A stretch of DNA of 64,000 nt from UBA7330 sp965243485 (GCA_965243485.1 CBDEVP010000001.1:4960001-5024000); one strand, 5' to 3'. Positions 15,845-24,380 are shown, counted from the stretch's first letter. Translations and numbers: made by a program. The notes: generated by a model not told the origin, from the sequence alone.

Positions 15845-16306
15845 ATGGCTGGAACATTCTCACAAATCTACATTCAGGCGGTTTTCGCGGTAAAGGGAAG
15901 ATCAAATTTACTGAATAAAGCCTGGCGGCATGAAGTATTCAAGTATATGACAGGTATCATTGACAATAAGCATCAAAAATCAATTATTGTAAATGGTGTG
16001 GCAGATCACGTCCATATTTTTGTTGGGTTGAAGCCTTCAATGGCAGTGTCGGATTTGATACGGGATGTCAAAAACAATACTACTAATTTCATCAATGATA
16101 AAAAGTGGCTACCCGGTAAATTCAGTTGGAAGGAGGGTTACGGAGCATTTTCATATTCCCATTCACAGGTAAAAGATGTCTACCAATATATCCTCAATCA
16201 AGAGGAGCATCATAAAAAGCAAACCTTCAGAGATGAGTATTTGTCGTTTTTAAATGAATTCGAGATACCTTTTGAGGAGCGATTTTTGTTTGATTGGATA
16301 TCATGA
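15845..16306 (+). CDS. IS200/IS605-like HUH transposase (TnpA/Y1 family)
   Basis: A 153-residue Y1 transposase, the normal length for TnpA of IS200-type elements. The HUH motif is DHVHIFVGL and the catalytic Tyr lies in the C-terminal helix VYQYILNQEEHHKKQTF. Such enzymes cut and rejoin single-stranded DNA at hairpins. There is no TnpB. The gene is intact and is nested in three pairs of inverted repeats (inner 15821/16303, middle 15774/16354, outer 15679/16423), a layout more like a REP-associated transposase with its palindromes than a plain insertion sequence. It lies between groEL and the HIRAN gene. Confidence 0.9.
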   Translation: MAGTFSQIYIQAVFAVKGRSNLLNKAWRHEVFKYMTGIIDNKHQKSIIVNGVADHVHIFVGLKPSMAVSDLIRDVKNNTTNFINDKKWLPGKFSWKEGYGAFSYSHSQVKDVYQYILNQEEHHKKQTFRDEYLSFLNEFEIPFEERFLFDWIS

Positions 16307-16322
16307 CACCCCTTCGGGGTTG
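16303..16322. repeat. Inner inverted repeat (right), ATGACACCCCTTCGGGGTTG
   Basis: A CCCC-TTC-GGGG hairpin that overlaps the transposase stop codon. It pairs with 15821-15840 with three mismatches that preserve the hairpin (compensatory A/G and T/C changes). Confidence 0.7.
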
Positions 16323-16353
16323 GACCATTCTGGATCCAAATTCTGCTATAGTC

Positions 16354-16392
16354 ATTTCATCCCTGCCTACCGGTCAGGCAGGCCTTCGGGAT
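16354..16392. repeat. Middle inverted repeat (right), interrupted by an inserted palindrome
   Basis: ATTTCATCCC and CCTTCGGGAT are the two halves of the reverse complement of 15774-15791. Between them is an extra palindrome at 16364-16382 (TGCCTACCGGTCAGGCAGG; with its flanking CC, a 7-bp stem CCTGCCT / AGGCAGG). Confidence 0.75.
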
Positions 16393-16422
16393 TAAGCTAT
16401 GAGCAGGTTTGTGTTGAATTGG

Positions 16423-16443
16423 CTTAAGTTGACGGCAATGGTG
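16423..16443. repeat. Outer inverted repeat (right) of the transposase module
   Basis: CTTAAGTTGACGGCAATGGTG, reverse complement of 15679-15699 with one mismatch. It marks the likely right edge of the module. Confidence 0.8.
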
Positions 16444-16574
16444 TCTTCACCAACCGAAACCGAAGACAAGTCATCGTCCGATCACCTAGCGTATAAATGG
16501 TTTCTGTTTATCAGGGATGCCTCCGGAAAAAAATAATTTTGATCACACATTGAATTCAGCTTAATTTATCTCTC

Positions 16575-16916
16575 ATGGCCAAGATCATTAAGATTCCATC
16601 TGCTTATGTCATTGATACAAAGGTCGTGGGAGTCTCACACCAAAATCAGGACGGGACCTCAAGGCAAAAGATCATCTCTGATGAAGTACGGGAAAATGAT
16701 TTGCTCATACTGGAACCGGAACCTGACAACCCTCACGACCCCAATGCAGTCCGGGTGTTATCTAAACAAGGCAACCAGATCGGATACCTAAAGAAGGAAG
16801 TGGCCGAGCAGATCCATGGAGCACTCCTCAATGATATTACCATCAACGTGAAAGCTTCCTGGGTCAGCGAACGGGAAATCAAAGGGGTCGGGTTAAGGAT
16901 AGAGCTGGTAAATTAA
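16575..16916 (+). CDS. HIRAN domain protein
   Basis: A 113-residue protein consisting of one HIRAN domain and nothing else. Family features are the VVGVSHQNQDGTSRQ front, LLILEPEPDNPHDPNAVRVL in the middle and QIGYLKKEVAEQI near the end. HIRAN domains in HLTF/Rad5 bind the 3' end of single-stranded DNA; stand-alone bacterial forms are not well characterised. It lies alone between the transposase module and a rightward outer-membrane gene 48 bases away. Confidence 0.9.
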   Translation: MAKIIKIPSAYVIDTKVVGVSHQNQDGTSRQKIISDEVRENDLLILEPEPDNPHDPNAVRVLSKQGNQIGYLKKEVAEQIHGALLNDITINVKASWVSEREIKGVGLRIELVN

Positions 16917-16964
16917 CCATTCTGGTCCGGAATGCTTTATTTTGAAGACAGATCAAACAAACCG

Positions 16965-17645
16965 ATGATGGTCAATAACTTTAAGAAATTCTGTGTCATC
17001 CTTTTTGTTTTATTATCAGTCTCATCCATGGGACAGGGTGTTTCCTTCTCATACCTGTTTCCTTCTAACGGATATATCTCTGCTCCCGTAAGTCCCTTTT
17101 CATTACGGGGAGTAGGACTGGATTTCGGGCTGGTCGATGTTGAAACCGGATTTACATTGTACATGGTACCGGGTCTTCCCATGGAAGGACTGCCGTTCGA
17201 AAGCAACAAACCCCTGATCGGCCCGGGTTTTGCAACACTGGTACCCCTTCAACTCACACTCGGAATAAAGACAAAGGCCTTCTCTTTTAAGCTACTTGGT
17301 GGCGGTTTTGGCATCTGGAACATCAACCCTCGCATCAACAATGGAAATATGGACCGGGCCATCAGGGATTTTGAAGGCTGGGATGTAGCTAATGCTGACC
17401 TTACAGTTGAAAATGAACTTGGTGTAGGTTGGATGGCCGGCATGGGCTTTGAATTTCATGTAAGCCAGAAGTTTTCTCTTACCACGGACATTCAATACCT
17501 GTCAGGAAAGATGAATTCACCGCTGGACGGATCGTATGCCGGAGGCACCGAAGGCGGGACCATCACGACCAGATCAGCCAGCTTTCCGGATGCCAGAACG
17601 ATCCTGCAGGGTATTGAGCTCTCCCTCGGCGTAAATCTGAACTAG
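16965..17645 (+). CDS. Hypothetical exported protein, probable outer-membrane barrel
   Basis: About 226 residues from ATG 16965 (ATG 16968 is equal). The later start was chosen because it gives a signal peptide (FCVILFVLLSVSSMGQG) that the longer frame would bury. The mature part has alternating short strands and ends with GIELSLGVNLN, a typical Bacteroidota barrel end with a terminal Asn. A loop around residues 55-85 is rich in Pro and Gly. I assign no specific family. It ends 3 bases before the stop of the convergent POT transporter. Confidence 0.7.
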   Translation: MMVNNFKKFCVILFVLLSVSSMGQGVSFSYLFPSNGYISAPVSPFSLRGVGLDFGLVDVETGFTLYMVPGLPMEGLPFESNKPLIGPGFATLVPLQLTLGIKTKAFSFKLLGGGFGIWNINPRINNGNMDRAIRDFEGWDVANADLTVENELGVGWMAGMGFEFHVSQKFSLTTDIQYLSGKMNSPLDGSYAGGTEGGTITTRSASFPDARTILQGIELSLGVNLN

Positions 17646-17648
17646 CCT

Positions 17649-19148
17649 CTATTTGACATTACCGGTCAGCTTTCGCATCAGCGGACTTAAGATCAGCATC
17701 AATACCCCTGCTCCGACGATCAATTGTGTAATGAACCAAAATAAATCGGGTAACAGATTGGGATTCAGACTGATCTGACTTTCATCAAACTCTCCTGCCA
17801 CAAGCCCTGCGATGAGGTTGCCCAGTGCTGTGGCCATGAACCAGACTCCCATCATCTGCCCGACCAGTTTCTTCGGAGAAAGCTTGGTCACTGCAGACAA
17901 CCCGATAGGTGAAAAGCTCAACTCACCAGTGGTATGCAACAAATAGGTAAAAAGAAGCCATGTTGGCAGGACGTTATTTCCCTTAGCCACAATTTCGGAG
18001 GCGAATGCCATCACAGCAAAGCCAAGGCCCAGAAAGATCAGCCCCAGTGAAAATTTAACTGGTGTATTGGGCTCAAGATTCTTCTTTGCCAGCGTAATCC
18101 ACAACCATCCGAAGAAGGGAGACAACAGGATGATAAAAATGGGATTTACTGCCTGAAGCCAGCTGGCCGGCATTTCCCAGCCTCCGATCATACGATCCGT
18201 ATATCTGTCAGCAAAAAGATTCAAGGAAGATCCTGCCTGTTCAAAACCAGACCAAAAGACACCGGAGAAGAAAAACAAAACAACGATCATACCGATCTTC
18301 TTTTTCTCATCTGTGGTAAGCTCTTCCACTGCATAGACATAAATAAAATAAACGGTGATAGCTACCAGTATCACCACTCCGGAGGCATTGGCTATCGTAA
18401 CCGGATCTACCTTTATTATTTGAGTTAAAAGTAATGTTAGCAGTATCAGTATAGCAGTGCCTAAAATCCAAAGGGCTTTTATAATTGATCTTTTGCGTTT
18501 TAGATCCCTTTGCTCATCTCCGGTAGACTCGGGAAAAGCCCCCACATCTCCAAGATAGTTTTCAGTCATTTTATATTGGATCACGCCGATCACCATGCCT
18601 ACACCTGCGGCTCCGAATCCGTAATGCCAGGAAAACCCTTCACCCAGCCAACCGGTAATCAGGGGAGCCACAAAAGCACCAATGTTAATACCCATGTAGT
18701 AAATGGAATATCCGGCATCGCGGTATGCAGGGTTGCTATGAGAATAGAGCCCCCCCACAATACTTGATATATTTGGTTTCAGTAGTCCCGTACCGACGAT
18801 TATCAAAAACAAACCGAGAAAAAACGTCTCGTTGGTGGGTATGGCCATACTAAAATGACCAGCCGCGATAATGATCCCTCCGTAAAAAACCGCCTTCCTT
18901 AAACCAAAATATTTGTCGGCCAGCCACCCTCCGGGCAAAGCGAGAAGATACACAAACATGGTATAAAGCCCATATATGGCTGCACTCGTTTTATCATCCA
19001 TACCCAATCCCCCGTCTGCCACGGAGTCAACCATAAAAAGGATGAGCAACGCGCGCATACCATAGTAGGAAAAACGCTCCCACATTTCCGTAAAAAACAA
19101 AGTGGCTAATCCTCGTGGATGACCGAAAAATGACTTATCCTGAACCAT
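17649..19148 (-). CDS. Proton-dependent oligopeptide transporter (POT/PTR family)
   Basis: About 499 residues from ATG 19148 (MVQDKSFFGHPRGLAT), preferred to 19172 because the PTR fold begins here. The FFTEMWERFSYYGMRALL motif (ExxERFxYYG) couples proton and peptide binding, and NIGAFVAPLITGWLGEGFSW and the ELSFSPIGLSAVTKLSP segment are also family hallmarks. Fourteen membrane helices are expected. It imports di- and tripeptides into the cytoplasm with protons. It is a single gene with a long, mostly non-coding upstream region. Confidence 0.93.
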   Translation of the reverse strand: MVQDKSFFGHPRGLATLFFTEMWERFSYYGMRALLILFMVDSVADGGLGMDDKTSAAIYGLYTMFVYLLALPGGWLADKYFGLRKAVFYGGIIIAAGHFSMAIPTNETFFLGLFLIIVGTGLLKPNISSIVGGLYSHSNPAYRDAGYSIYYMGINIGAFVAPLITGWLGEGFSWHYGFGAAGVGMVIGVIQYKMTENYLGDVGAFPESTGDEQRDLKRKRSIIKALWILGTAILILLTLLLTQIIKVDPVTIANASGVVILVAITVYFIYVYAVEELTTDEKKKIGMIVVLFFFSGVFWSGFEQAGSSLNLFADRYTDRMIGGWEMPASWLQAVNPIFIILLSPFFGWLWITLAKKNLEPNTPVKFSLGLIFLGLGFAVMAFASEIVAKGNNVLPTWLLFTYLLHTTGELSFSPIGLSAVTKLSPKKLVGQMMGVWFMATALGNLIAGLVAGEFDESQISLNPNLLPDLFWFITQLIVGAGVLMLILSPLMRKLTGNVK

Positions 19149-19574
19149 ACTTAAATCATAGTTAATCAGCAATTATAATCGAAAGATGTCTTTTGAAACC
19201 TCTTCCAGGTAATAAATATCAGATACACCAGTGATCGTTATCAGTGTTTTGGAAAGCTCTCCCACCGACATTTGTATTACAATATTTTTCAACAAAACAC
19301 CTGTAAGACAAAGAGCTTTTAAATCTGTTTCTCGTTTAATTTTTGATGTGACAACTTGTTTGGGAGGGTGACTGTGATTCGGTCACCCTTTTTTATGGAA
19401 TAATTTTAAATACCAGCAAAAGCAGGCCTATACTCTTTAATTCATTCCCAATCATTTCATTACGTGGGGATATTATATAACATTACACTCTGAAATGAGT
19501 CTCGCCTCTGGTAGGACGAATGGCATAGCACGTCTCCCTGAATTGAGGGGCGACCGCTGAATTAAACTTTATGT
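19149..19574. other. 426-base interval without an assigned gene
   Basis: It contains an intrinsic terminator on the + strand (19366-19394) with no + strand gene before it, and a very short - strand frame (19173-19271) that could encode a 32-residue peptide, MSVGELSKTLITITGVSDIY..., directly upstream of the POT gene. The rest, up to methylglyoxal synthase, shows nothing that I can name. No tRNA or known riboswitch was recognised. Confidence 0.6.
19366..19394 (+). terminator. Orphan intrinsic terminator
   Basis: GGGTGAC-TGTGATTCG-GTCACCC followed by six T. The T tract is on the + strand only, yet the nearest upstream gene (POT) is on the - strand, so the terminated transcript is unknown. Confidence 0.75.
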
Positions 19575-19946
19575 ATGAAAATAGCGATCATTGCTCATGA
19601 TGGTAAAAAGGCCGACATGGTAGCCTTTCTCCTGAAATACAAAGAATGGCTGGAAAAGGTGGAACTGGTCTCCACAGGCACTACAGGTTCTCATGTGGAA
19701 AAGGCCGGGCTAATGGTTCACAGATATCTGTCTGGTCCACTGGGTGGTGATGCACAGATTGCCGCGGAAGCTGCCGAAAAGAAACTCGATCTTGTGATCT
19801 TCTTTAGGGATCCGCTGGACAAGCATCCGCATGAGCCGGATGTACAAATGCTGATGAGGATCTGTGATGTACATAATATCCCTTTAGCCACCAACCCGGC
19901 AGCCGCTGGTCTTATGATGGATTCATTACTCAAAAAAATATCATAA
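19575..19946 (+). CDS. mgsA: Methylglyoxal synthase
   Basis: A 123-residue enzyme that turns dihydroxyacetone phosphate into methylglyoxal and phosphate, a bypass of lower glycolysis. Phosphate-binding and catalytic motifs are STGTTG, SGPLGGDAQIAA, FFRDPLDKHPHEPD and CDVHNIPLATN (catalytic Asp and His). Length is on the short side of the family but the fold is complete. The next gene begins directly after the stop codon, suggesting coexpression. Confidence 0.95.
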   Translation: MKIAIIAHDGKKADMVAFLLKYKEWLEKVELVSTGTTGSHVEKAGLMVHRYLSGPLGGDAQIAAEAAEKKLDLVIFFRDPLDKHPHEPDVQMLMRICDVHNIPLATNPAAAGLMMDSLLKKIS

Positions 19947-20948
19947 ATGAAGAATTTAAAATGGGGTATCCTGAGTACTTCAGCATTTGCTCAACGTTCT
20001 TTTATCCCTGCTGCACAGAAAAGTCCTGTGGCTGAAGTATATGCCATAGCCTCCAGAAACCTCAAATCCGCTCAGGAAGTTGCTCAAAAGATGGGTATTT
20101 CCAGGGCTTATGGAAGCTATGACGAGCTCATCAATGATGAGGAGATCGATATCATCTATAATCCCCTGCCCAATCACATGCATGTGGATTGGACGGCCAA
20201 AGCCATGAAAGCCGGAAAACATGTCTTATGTGAAAAGCCCTTGTTTATCGATCAGAAGGATGCCGCCGGACTGATAAAGCTGAGAAATGAGTTGAAAGTG
20301 AAAGTCGGAGAAGCCTTTATGGTAAAGAGCCACCCGCAATGGCAAAAAGCCAGAGAACTCGTTACCACGGGGGCGCTGGGCGAAGTCAATCAGTACATAG
20401 GAACCTTCAACTATTTCAATGCTGATCCTGAAAACATCAGAAATATCGAAGATTATGGCGGAGGGGCCATGTGGGACATTGGATGCTATACCGTGATGAC
20501 TTCGAGATATATTTTCGGTGAAAATCCACTTCGGGTCATGGCATCGATTCATTTCGATCCAAAATTCAATACGGACATCCTGAGCTCGGTCATCCTTGAA
20601 TTTCCACACAACAAAAAAGCGATCTTCACAGTAAGCACTCAAACGGCTAAATATCAGCGGGTCAGTATCCTGGGCACTGAAAAAGTGCTTGAGATCATGA
20701 TACCCTTCAATGCGCCCGAAGACCGGCCAGGTACACTCAAACTCAATCCCGGTGATATACTTTTAGAAAAAGTCGAAGAGATCAAAATGGAAACATGTAA
20801 TCACTATGTGAAAGAAGTAGAGGATTTTACAGAGGCCATCTTAAATGATACTGAAGTGCCCGTGACGCTTGAAGATGCGCTTGATCATTGTAAGATCATA
20901 CAGGCTGTATTTAAGTCCGCTGAAACCGGAAAGTGGGTAACACCCTGA
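19947..20948 (+). CDS. Gfo/Idh/MocA family oxidoreductase
   Basis: A 333-residue NAD(P)-dependent sugar or inositol dehydrogenase-like protein. The Rossmann part starts with KWGILSTSAFAQRSFIPAAQ, where the usual GxGxxA loop is altered to STSAFA. The EKPLFID motif (catalytic Lys of the EKP motif) and GGGAMWDIGCY follow. Substrate cannot be told; family members act on sugars with a free hydroxyl. It starts immediately after the mgsA stop. It converges on the MNT antitoxin, whose stop begins at the next base. Confidence 0.88.
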   Translation: MKNLKWGILSTSAFAQRSFIPAAQKSPVAEVYAIASRNLKSAQEVAQKMGISRAYGSYDELINDEEIDIIYNPLPNHMHVDWTAKAMKAGKHVLCEKPLFIDQKDAAGLIKLRNELKVKVGEAFMVKSHPQWQKARELVTTGALGEVNQYIGTFNYFNADPENIRNIEDYGGGAMWDIGCYTVMTSRYIFGENPLRVMASIHFDPKFNTDILSSVILEFPHNKKAIFTVSTQTAKYQRVSILGTEKVLEIMIPFNAPEDRPGTLKLNPGDILLEKVEEIKMETCNHYVKEVEDFTEAILNDTEVPVTLEDALDHCKIIQAVFKSAETGKWVTP

Positions 20949-21290
20949 CTATTGCTGATTAGATTTAGAGTAAATGACCTTGCCGTATTGATCTATATGC
21001 TTTTGTAAATCGTCGTTATCTACAGATTTATAATCCGTAATATCAAAGTGATAAGGTATGGGTTGTCTTTCATTTAGTATTGTTGACAATTCTACAATTG
21101 TTTCCCATTCCACCTTTTCACCCTTCACAGCAAGGTCGATGTCAGATCCGGATTTGAAATTTCCCATGGCTCTTGATCCAAAAATCAGTACCTCCTCAAT
21201 TTCAGGAAAATCTATGAAGGCCTGATTCATGAGTATTCTTGTTTTATTTGGAAGACCAAAGGCTAGATCAACAGATTGAATTTCTCCCAT
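20949..21290 (-). CDS. MNT-type minimal nucleotidyltransferase (MntA antitoxin of a type VII toxin-antitoxin pair)
   Basis: A 113-residue minimal nucleotidyltransferase. The motif GSRAMGNFKSGSDIDLAV gives GS-X10-DxD, the nucleotide- and metal-binding signature. In characterised MntA/HepT pairs this enzyme adds AMP units to a Tyr of the HEPN toxin and so silences it (established for the family). It overlaps the 3' end of the HEPN gene by 28 bases and is translated second. All motif residues for activity are present. Confidence 0.92.
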   Translation of the reverse strand: MGEIQSVDLAFGLPNKTRILMNQAFIDFPEIEEVLIFGSRAMGNFKSGSDIDLAVKGEKVEWETIVELSTILNERQPIPYHFDITDYKSVDNDDLQKHIDQYGKVIYSKSNQQ

Positions 21291-21664
21291 AATTTCCTGA
21301 TTGCGTGAAAATAAGAGCTTCTAATTAGATTAACGGATTTTTTGAAATTAGATTCATTATAAGTGTGGGCAAGTAAGTTTCGCTTTTCTAGCATTTCCAT
21401 CCATACCTCACCATCTTCCAATATCCCACCAGCCACAGCTTCCTTAATTACGTCACGTGGAAACCGTTCAATAACAGCTTTGCTCTCCAGATAATCTTTA
21501 AGAAGTTTCCATGAGAGTTCAAATGTATACTCAAATCTTTGGATTAAACCTTCCTGCTCGAGATCCGAAATTTCAGATTCATTAAGATTTGCAGCTTCCT
21601 GAAGTTTCAGAAAAGCCTTATTAAAATTAGAAAAACGCTGTCTCCATCGAATCTCTTTATTCAT
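21263..21664 (-). CDS. HEPN-domain toxin (HI0074/HepT family)
   Basis: A 133-residue helical protein of the HI0074 family, named nucleotidyltransferase substrate-binding protein. The motif RNLLAHTY fits RX4HXY: the Arg and His form the HEPN ribonuclease site and the Tyr is the residue modified by MNT antitoxins. Family members cleave RNA. It is the first gene of the leftward pair and its stop overlaps the MNT start. The sequence EYTFELSWKLLKDYLE in the middle is also conserved. Nothing suggests it is broken. Confidence 0.92.
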   Translation of the reverse strand: MNKEIRWRQRFSNFNKAFLKLQEAANLNESEISDLEQEGLIQRFEYTFELSWKLLKDYLESKAVIERFPRDVIKEAVAGGILEDGEVWMEMLEKRNLLAHTYNESNFKKSVNLIRSSYFHAIRKLWEKFNLLI

Positions 21665-21692
21665 GACAGGGAATTTACAAAGAATAGATACA

Positions 21693-22979
21693 TTATGCTA
21701 CTAACGCCCCCGCAATGGCGGCCGTCATCATGGTAGCCAGTGTAGCCGCAAGCAAAGACCTCAAACCCAGCTTTGAAATGTCGCCCTGCTTATTGGGCGC
21801 CATCCCTCCTATCCCCCCGATCTGGATCGCTATTGAGCTGAAGTTTGCAAACCCGCACAATGCATAGGTGGCTATCACGATGGACCTGGTACTTAATGAT
21901 CCCTGCTCCATAAAATCAGCCAGTCCCAGGTAAGCAACAAATTCATTCACAACAACCTTCTTTCCAAGCAAAGAACCGACCTGCAGGGCATCCTGCCACT
22001 CTACTCCAATAAGAAGGGCAAAGACCCGAAAGAGCTGCCCAAGCAGGTATTCCAGCGATAAACCTTTAAACACCGAGTCGGTGGATTGAGCAATCCATTC
22101 ATTGATGCCCAGATAATAGCCCACAGATCCAAGGAAGTAGTTGATTGCAGCGATCAGTGCAACAAATACCAGTAGCATAGCACCAATATTCAATGCAAGC
22201 CTAAGGCCATCTGACGCTCCCCTGGCAAGTGCATCGATCAGGTTGACACCCATCGACTCATGGCTGACCTCAAGATTCGAATTGATCGCCTCCCTGTTCA
22301 GTTCAGGTAACATGATCTTGGACATCACAATGGCAGCAGGCGCATTCATGATGGAGGCACTCAGCAGATAGGCTGCATACCTCTCGCGTTCTACGGGATC
22401 ATCTCCACCCAGAAAAGCCACATAGCCGGCCAGCACCCCTCCGGCAATGGTAGCCATCCCCCCGGTCATGAGGCACATGAGTTCGGATTGGGTCATCTTG
22501 GAAATAAATGGCCTAACAAGCAGCGGGGCCTCCGTCTGGCCCAGAAATATATTTCCCGCCGCAGAAAGGGATTCTGCCCCCGACAACCTCATGGTACGGG
22601 CCATCACCCAGGCAATGCCCCTTACAACCCACTGAAGCACTCCCAGATAATACAGTCCGGCGGACAATGTTGAAAAAAAGATGATGGTTGGCAGCACCTG
22701 AAAGGCAAAAATAAACCCCATGCTTTCGGTATTCACCAGATCCCCAAAAAGGAATGCGGCGCCCTCAATGGAAAAATCCAGGAGAACAACAAATTGCTTA
22801 CTAAGCCAGTTAAAAGCAATTTTTACACTATTAATCTTTGTGATCAGTAAACCAAAAATCAACTGAAGGACTATGCCTATGCCAACCAGGCGCCAATAGA
22901 TGGCTTTTCTATTCGTGGAGAAAAGGAATGCAACACCCAGTAAAAAAAACAACCCTAATGCCGCACGGAATAACTCCAT
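21693..22979 (-). CDS. Concentrative nucleoside transporter (CNT/NupC family)
   Basis: A 428-residue permease. Family segments are GAESLSAAGNIFLGQTEAPL, the SELMCLMTGGMATIAGGVLA stretch and NEFVAYLGLAD in the substrate region. Eight to ten hydrophobic segments fit the CNT fold. It takes nucleosides into the cytoplasm with sodium or protons. It is 28 bases upstream of nothing else in its direction; the HEPN gene lies 29 bases further on, so readthrough from here into the toxin operon is possible. Confidence 0.93.
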   Translation of the reverse strand: MELFRAALGLFFLLGVAFLFSTNRKAIYWRLVGIGIVLQLIFGLLITKINSVKIAFNWLSKQFVVLLDFSIEGAAFLFGDLVNTESMGFIFAFQVLPTIIFFSTLSAGLYYLGVLQWVVRGIAWVMARTMRLSGAESLSAAGNIFLGQTEAPLLVRPFISKMTQSELMCLMTGGMATIAGGVLAGYVAFLGGDDPVERERYAAYLLSASIMNAPAAIVMSKIMLPELNREAINSNLEVSHESMGVNLIDALARGASDGLRLALNIGAMLLVFVALIAAINYFLGSVGYYLGINEWIAQSTDSVFKGLSLEYLLGQLFRVFALLIGVEWQDALQVGSLLGKKVVVNEFVAYLGLADFMEQGSLSTRSIVIATYALCGFANFSSIAIQIGGIGGMAPNKQGDISKLGLRSLLAATLATMMTAAIAGALVA

Positions 22980-23059
22980 CTAATATTGTTTAAAATTGCT
23001 ACTATGACCCGAATGAGCTCTTTAAAATGAGCTGCAAATTAACAAACTAATGGAAGATC

Positions 23060-23956
23060 TTATTTTGCTTTAAACTTCAGGAACCACTCAAATTTACTTT
23101 TAATGATCCGGTCCTTTTCAGCTTTGATGAAATCCAGATAGGCTTTCGCTACCGGAGACAATTTTTTCTTTCTCAGCCAGATCAGGCGCCAGTGAGTAAT
23201 TATAGGCAGGCCTTTGGAGGGGATGATCTGTATTTCTTCATTTTCGAGTTCGTTCTTTATCCCAATCAAAGGAATAACGGAATAACCCAAACCCGCAATG
23301 ACGGCCTGCTTCACAGCTTCATTGCTCGTTAGCTCAATCCTTTTTCGCTTTTCCGTTCGCTTCAGGTAATTATCCATGGCCTTTTGAGTGGCTGATCCTG
23401 CCTCCCTGAAAATGTAAGGTGGCGTTTCACTGATCAGGTGCGCACCCTTTACCATGAATAGCCTATTCTCCAATAGTATTTCCTCTTCTACGTCCAATTC
23501 TTCAGGGATCACTGAAACCAGCGCAAAGTCTATTTCATTGCGCTTCAGGCTATTGACTACACTGGTCTTATTGGTAACATCCAGGATCAGGTCAATGCCC
23601 TCATGTTCGTGCAGGAAATCACTTAAGAAATATGGAATCACATATTTTCCGGTAGAAGCAGAAGATATGCTGAGTCTGCCTGTCAGGAGTTTCCCGTATT
23701 CACTGGTTTTGAACCGGATGGCCTCCGCTTCTCTGAGAACGTTCTGTGCCAGCTCAGCAATGCTGTGGCCGAAGTCGGTGATATAGAGCTTTCGGCCAAT
23801 CACCTCTGTCAATGGTACGTCGAACTGATCCTGAAAATTCTTGAGCTGGATGGACAGGGCCGGCTGAGTCATGTGCATTTCTTCTGCTGCCCTGGTTACA
23901 CTCTGCTGTCTCACCACTTCAAGAAAGACCTGTAATTGATGCAAAGTATAATTCAT
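23060..23956 (-). CDS. LysR family transcriptional regulator
   Basis: A 298-residue LysR protein: the N-terminal winged HTH (LHQLQVFLEVVRQQSVTRAAEEMHMTQPALSIQLKNF) is followed by a substrate-binding-like domain (about residues 90-290). The HTH and linker resemble the CbbR/CysB type. It is divergent from the small gene and the SbtA-like bicarbonate transporter, so it most likely controls them; the AT-rich 110-base intergenic region is its probable site (inference). Its effector could be a carbon metabolite. Confidence 0.92.
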   Translation of the reverse strand: MNYTLHQLQVFLEVVRQQSVTRAAEEMHMTQPALSIQLKNFQDQFDVPLTEVIGRKLYITDFGHSIAELAQNVLREAEAIRFKTSEYGKLLTGRLSISSASTGKYVIPYFLSDFLHEHEGIDLILDVTNKTSVVNSLKRNEIDFALVSVIPEELDVEEEILLENRLFMVKGAHLISETPPYIFREAGSATQKAMDNYLKRTEKRKRIELTSNEAVKQAVIAGLGYSVIPLIGIKNELENEEIQIIPSKGLPIITHWRLIWLRKKKLSPVAKAYLDFIKAEKDRIIKSKFEWFLKFKAK

Positions 23957-24068
23957 AAAATATAATTATTTATTTGATACAAAATATATATATAAATATA
24001 TGAATTATTCTTATTTTATTTGCTTTGTTGGATTAAAAAATCAAATACTGACTCTAAAAAACGGAAGC
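23957..24068. promoter_or_regulatory. AT-rich divergent control region between LysR gene and small gene
   Basis: A 112-base region, very AT-rich in its left half (TATATATATAAATATATG around 23985-24003) and carrying near-inverted arms (ATAATTATTTATTT at 23957 against AAATATATGAATTAT at 23995). It holds both promoters and is a likely LysR binding site. No exact T-N11-A palindrome could be singled out. Confidence 0.4.
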
Positions 24069-24356
24069 ATGCAAGAAATGGAATTCAAACTTATCGACAA
24101 CACGTACAATCCTGAGGAAGCCAAAGAAGTTTTACTCGAATTGATCAAATCCAAGATCAAATTTCTGAACCACAAGATCTTCTCCTCTTATGAGCGATTC
24201 GGAAGTGAAAGCACTGATCTTGAAAAAAGAATTTTAGAACTCAGTGAAGACCGGGAAAGGCTCATGAAACAGTTCATGGCCATTGAAAATAGTGAGGTTG
24301 AAATTAAGATCGACTGTACTGCCAAACTTAATGTCAAAGAAACTATATCAGCGTAG
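24069..24356 (+). CDS. Small hypothetical protein between LysR and SbtA genes
   Basis: About 95 residues from ATG 24069; ATG 24078 is possible and the longer frame from 24000 carries a leader-like stretch. It is helical and highly charged, with FKLIDNTYNPEEAKEVLLEL, then SYERFGSESTDLEKRI and LSEDRERLMKQF. No membrane segment, PII-like fold or HTH is recognised. It is followed by an intrinsic terminator and then by the SbtA gene. It could be a partner or regulator of the transporter (inference), but no function can be assigned. Confidence 0.75.
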   Translation: MQEMEFKLIDNTYNPEEAKEVLLELIKSKIKFLNHKIFSSYERFGSESTDLEKRILELSEDRERLMKQFMAIENSEVEIKIDCTAKLNVKETISA

Positions 24357-24380
24357 TTTTCTTCTCTTCCATAAGCGTGG

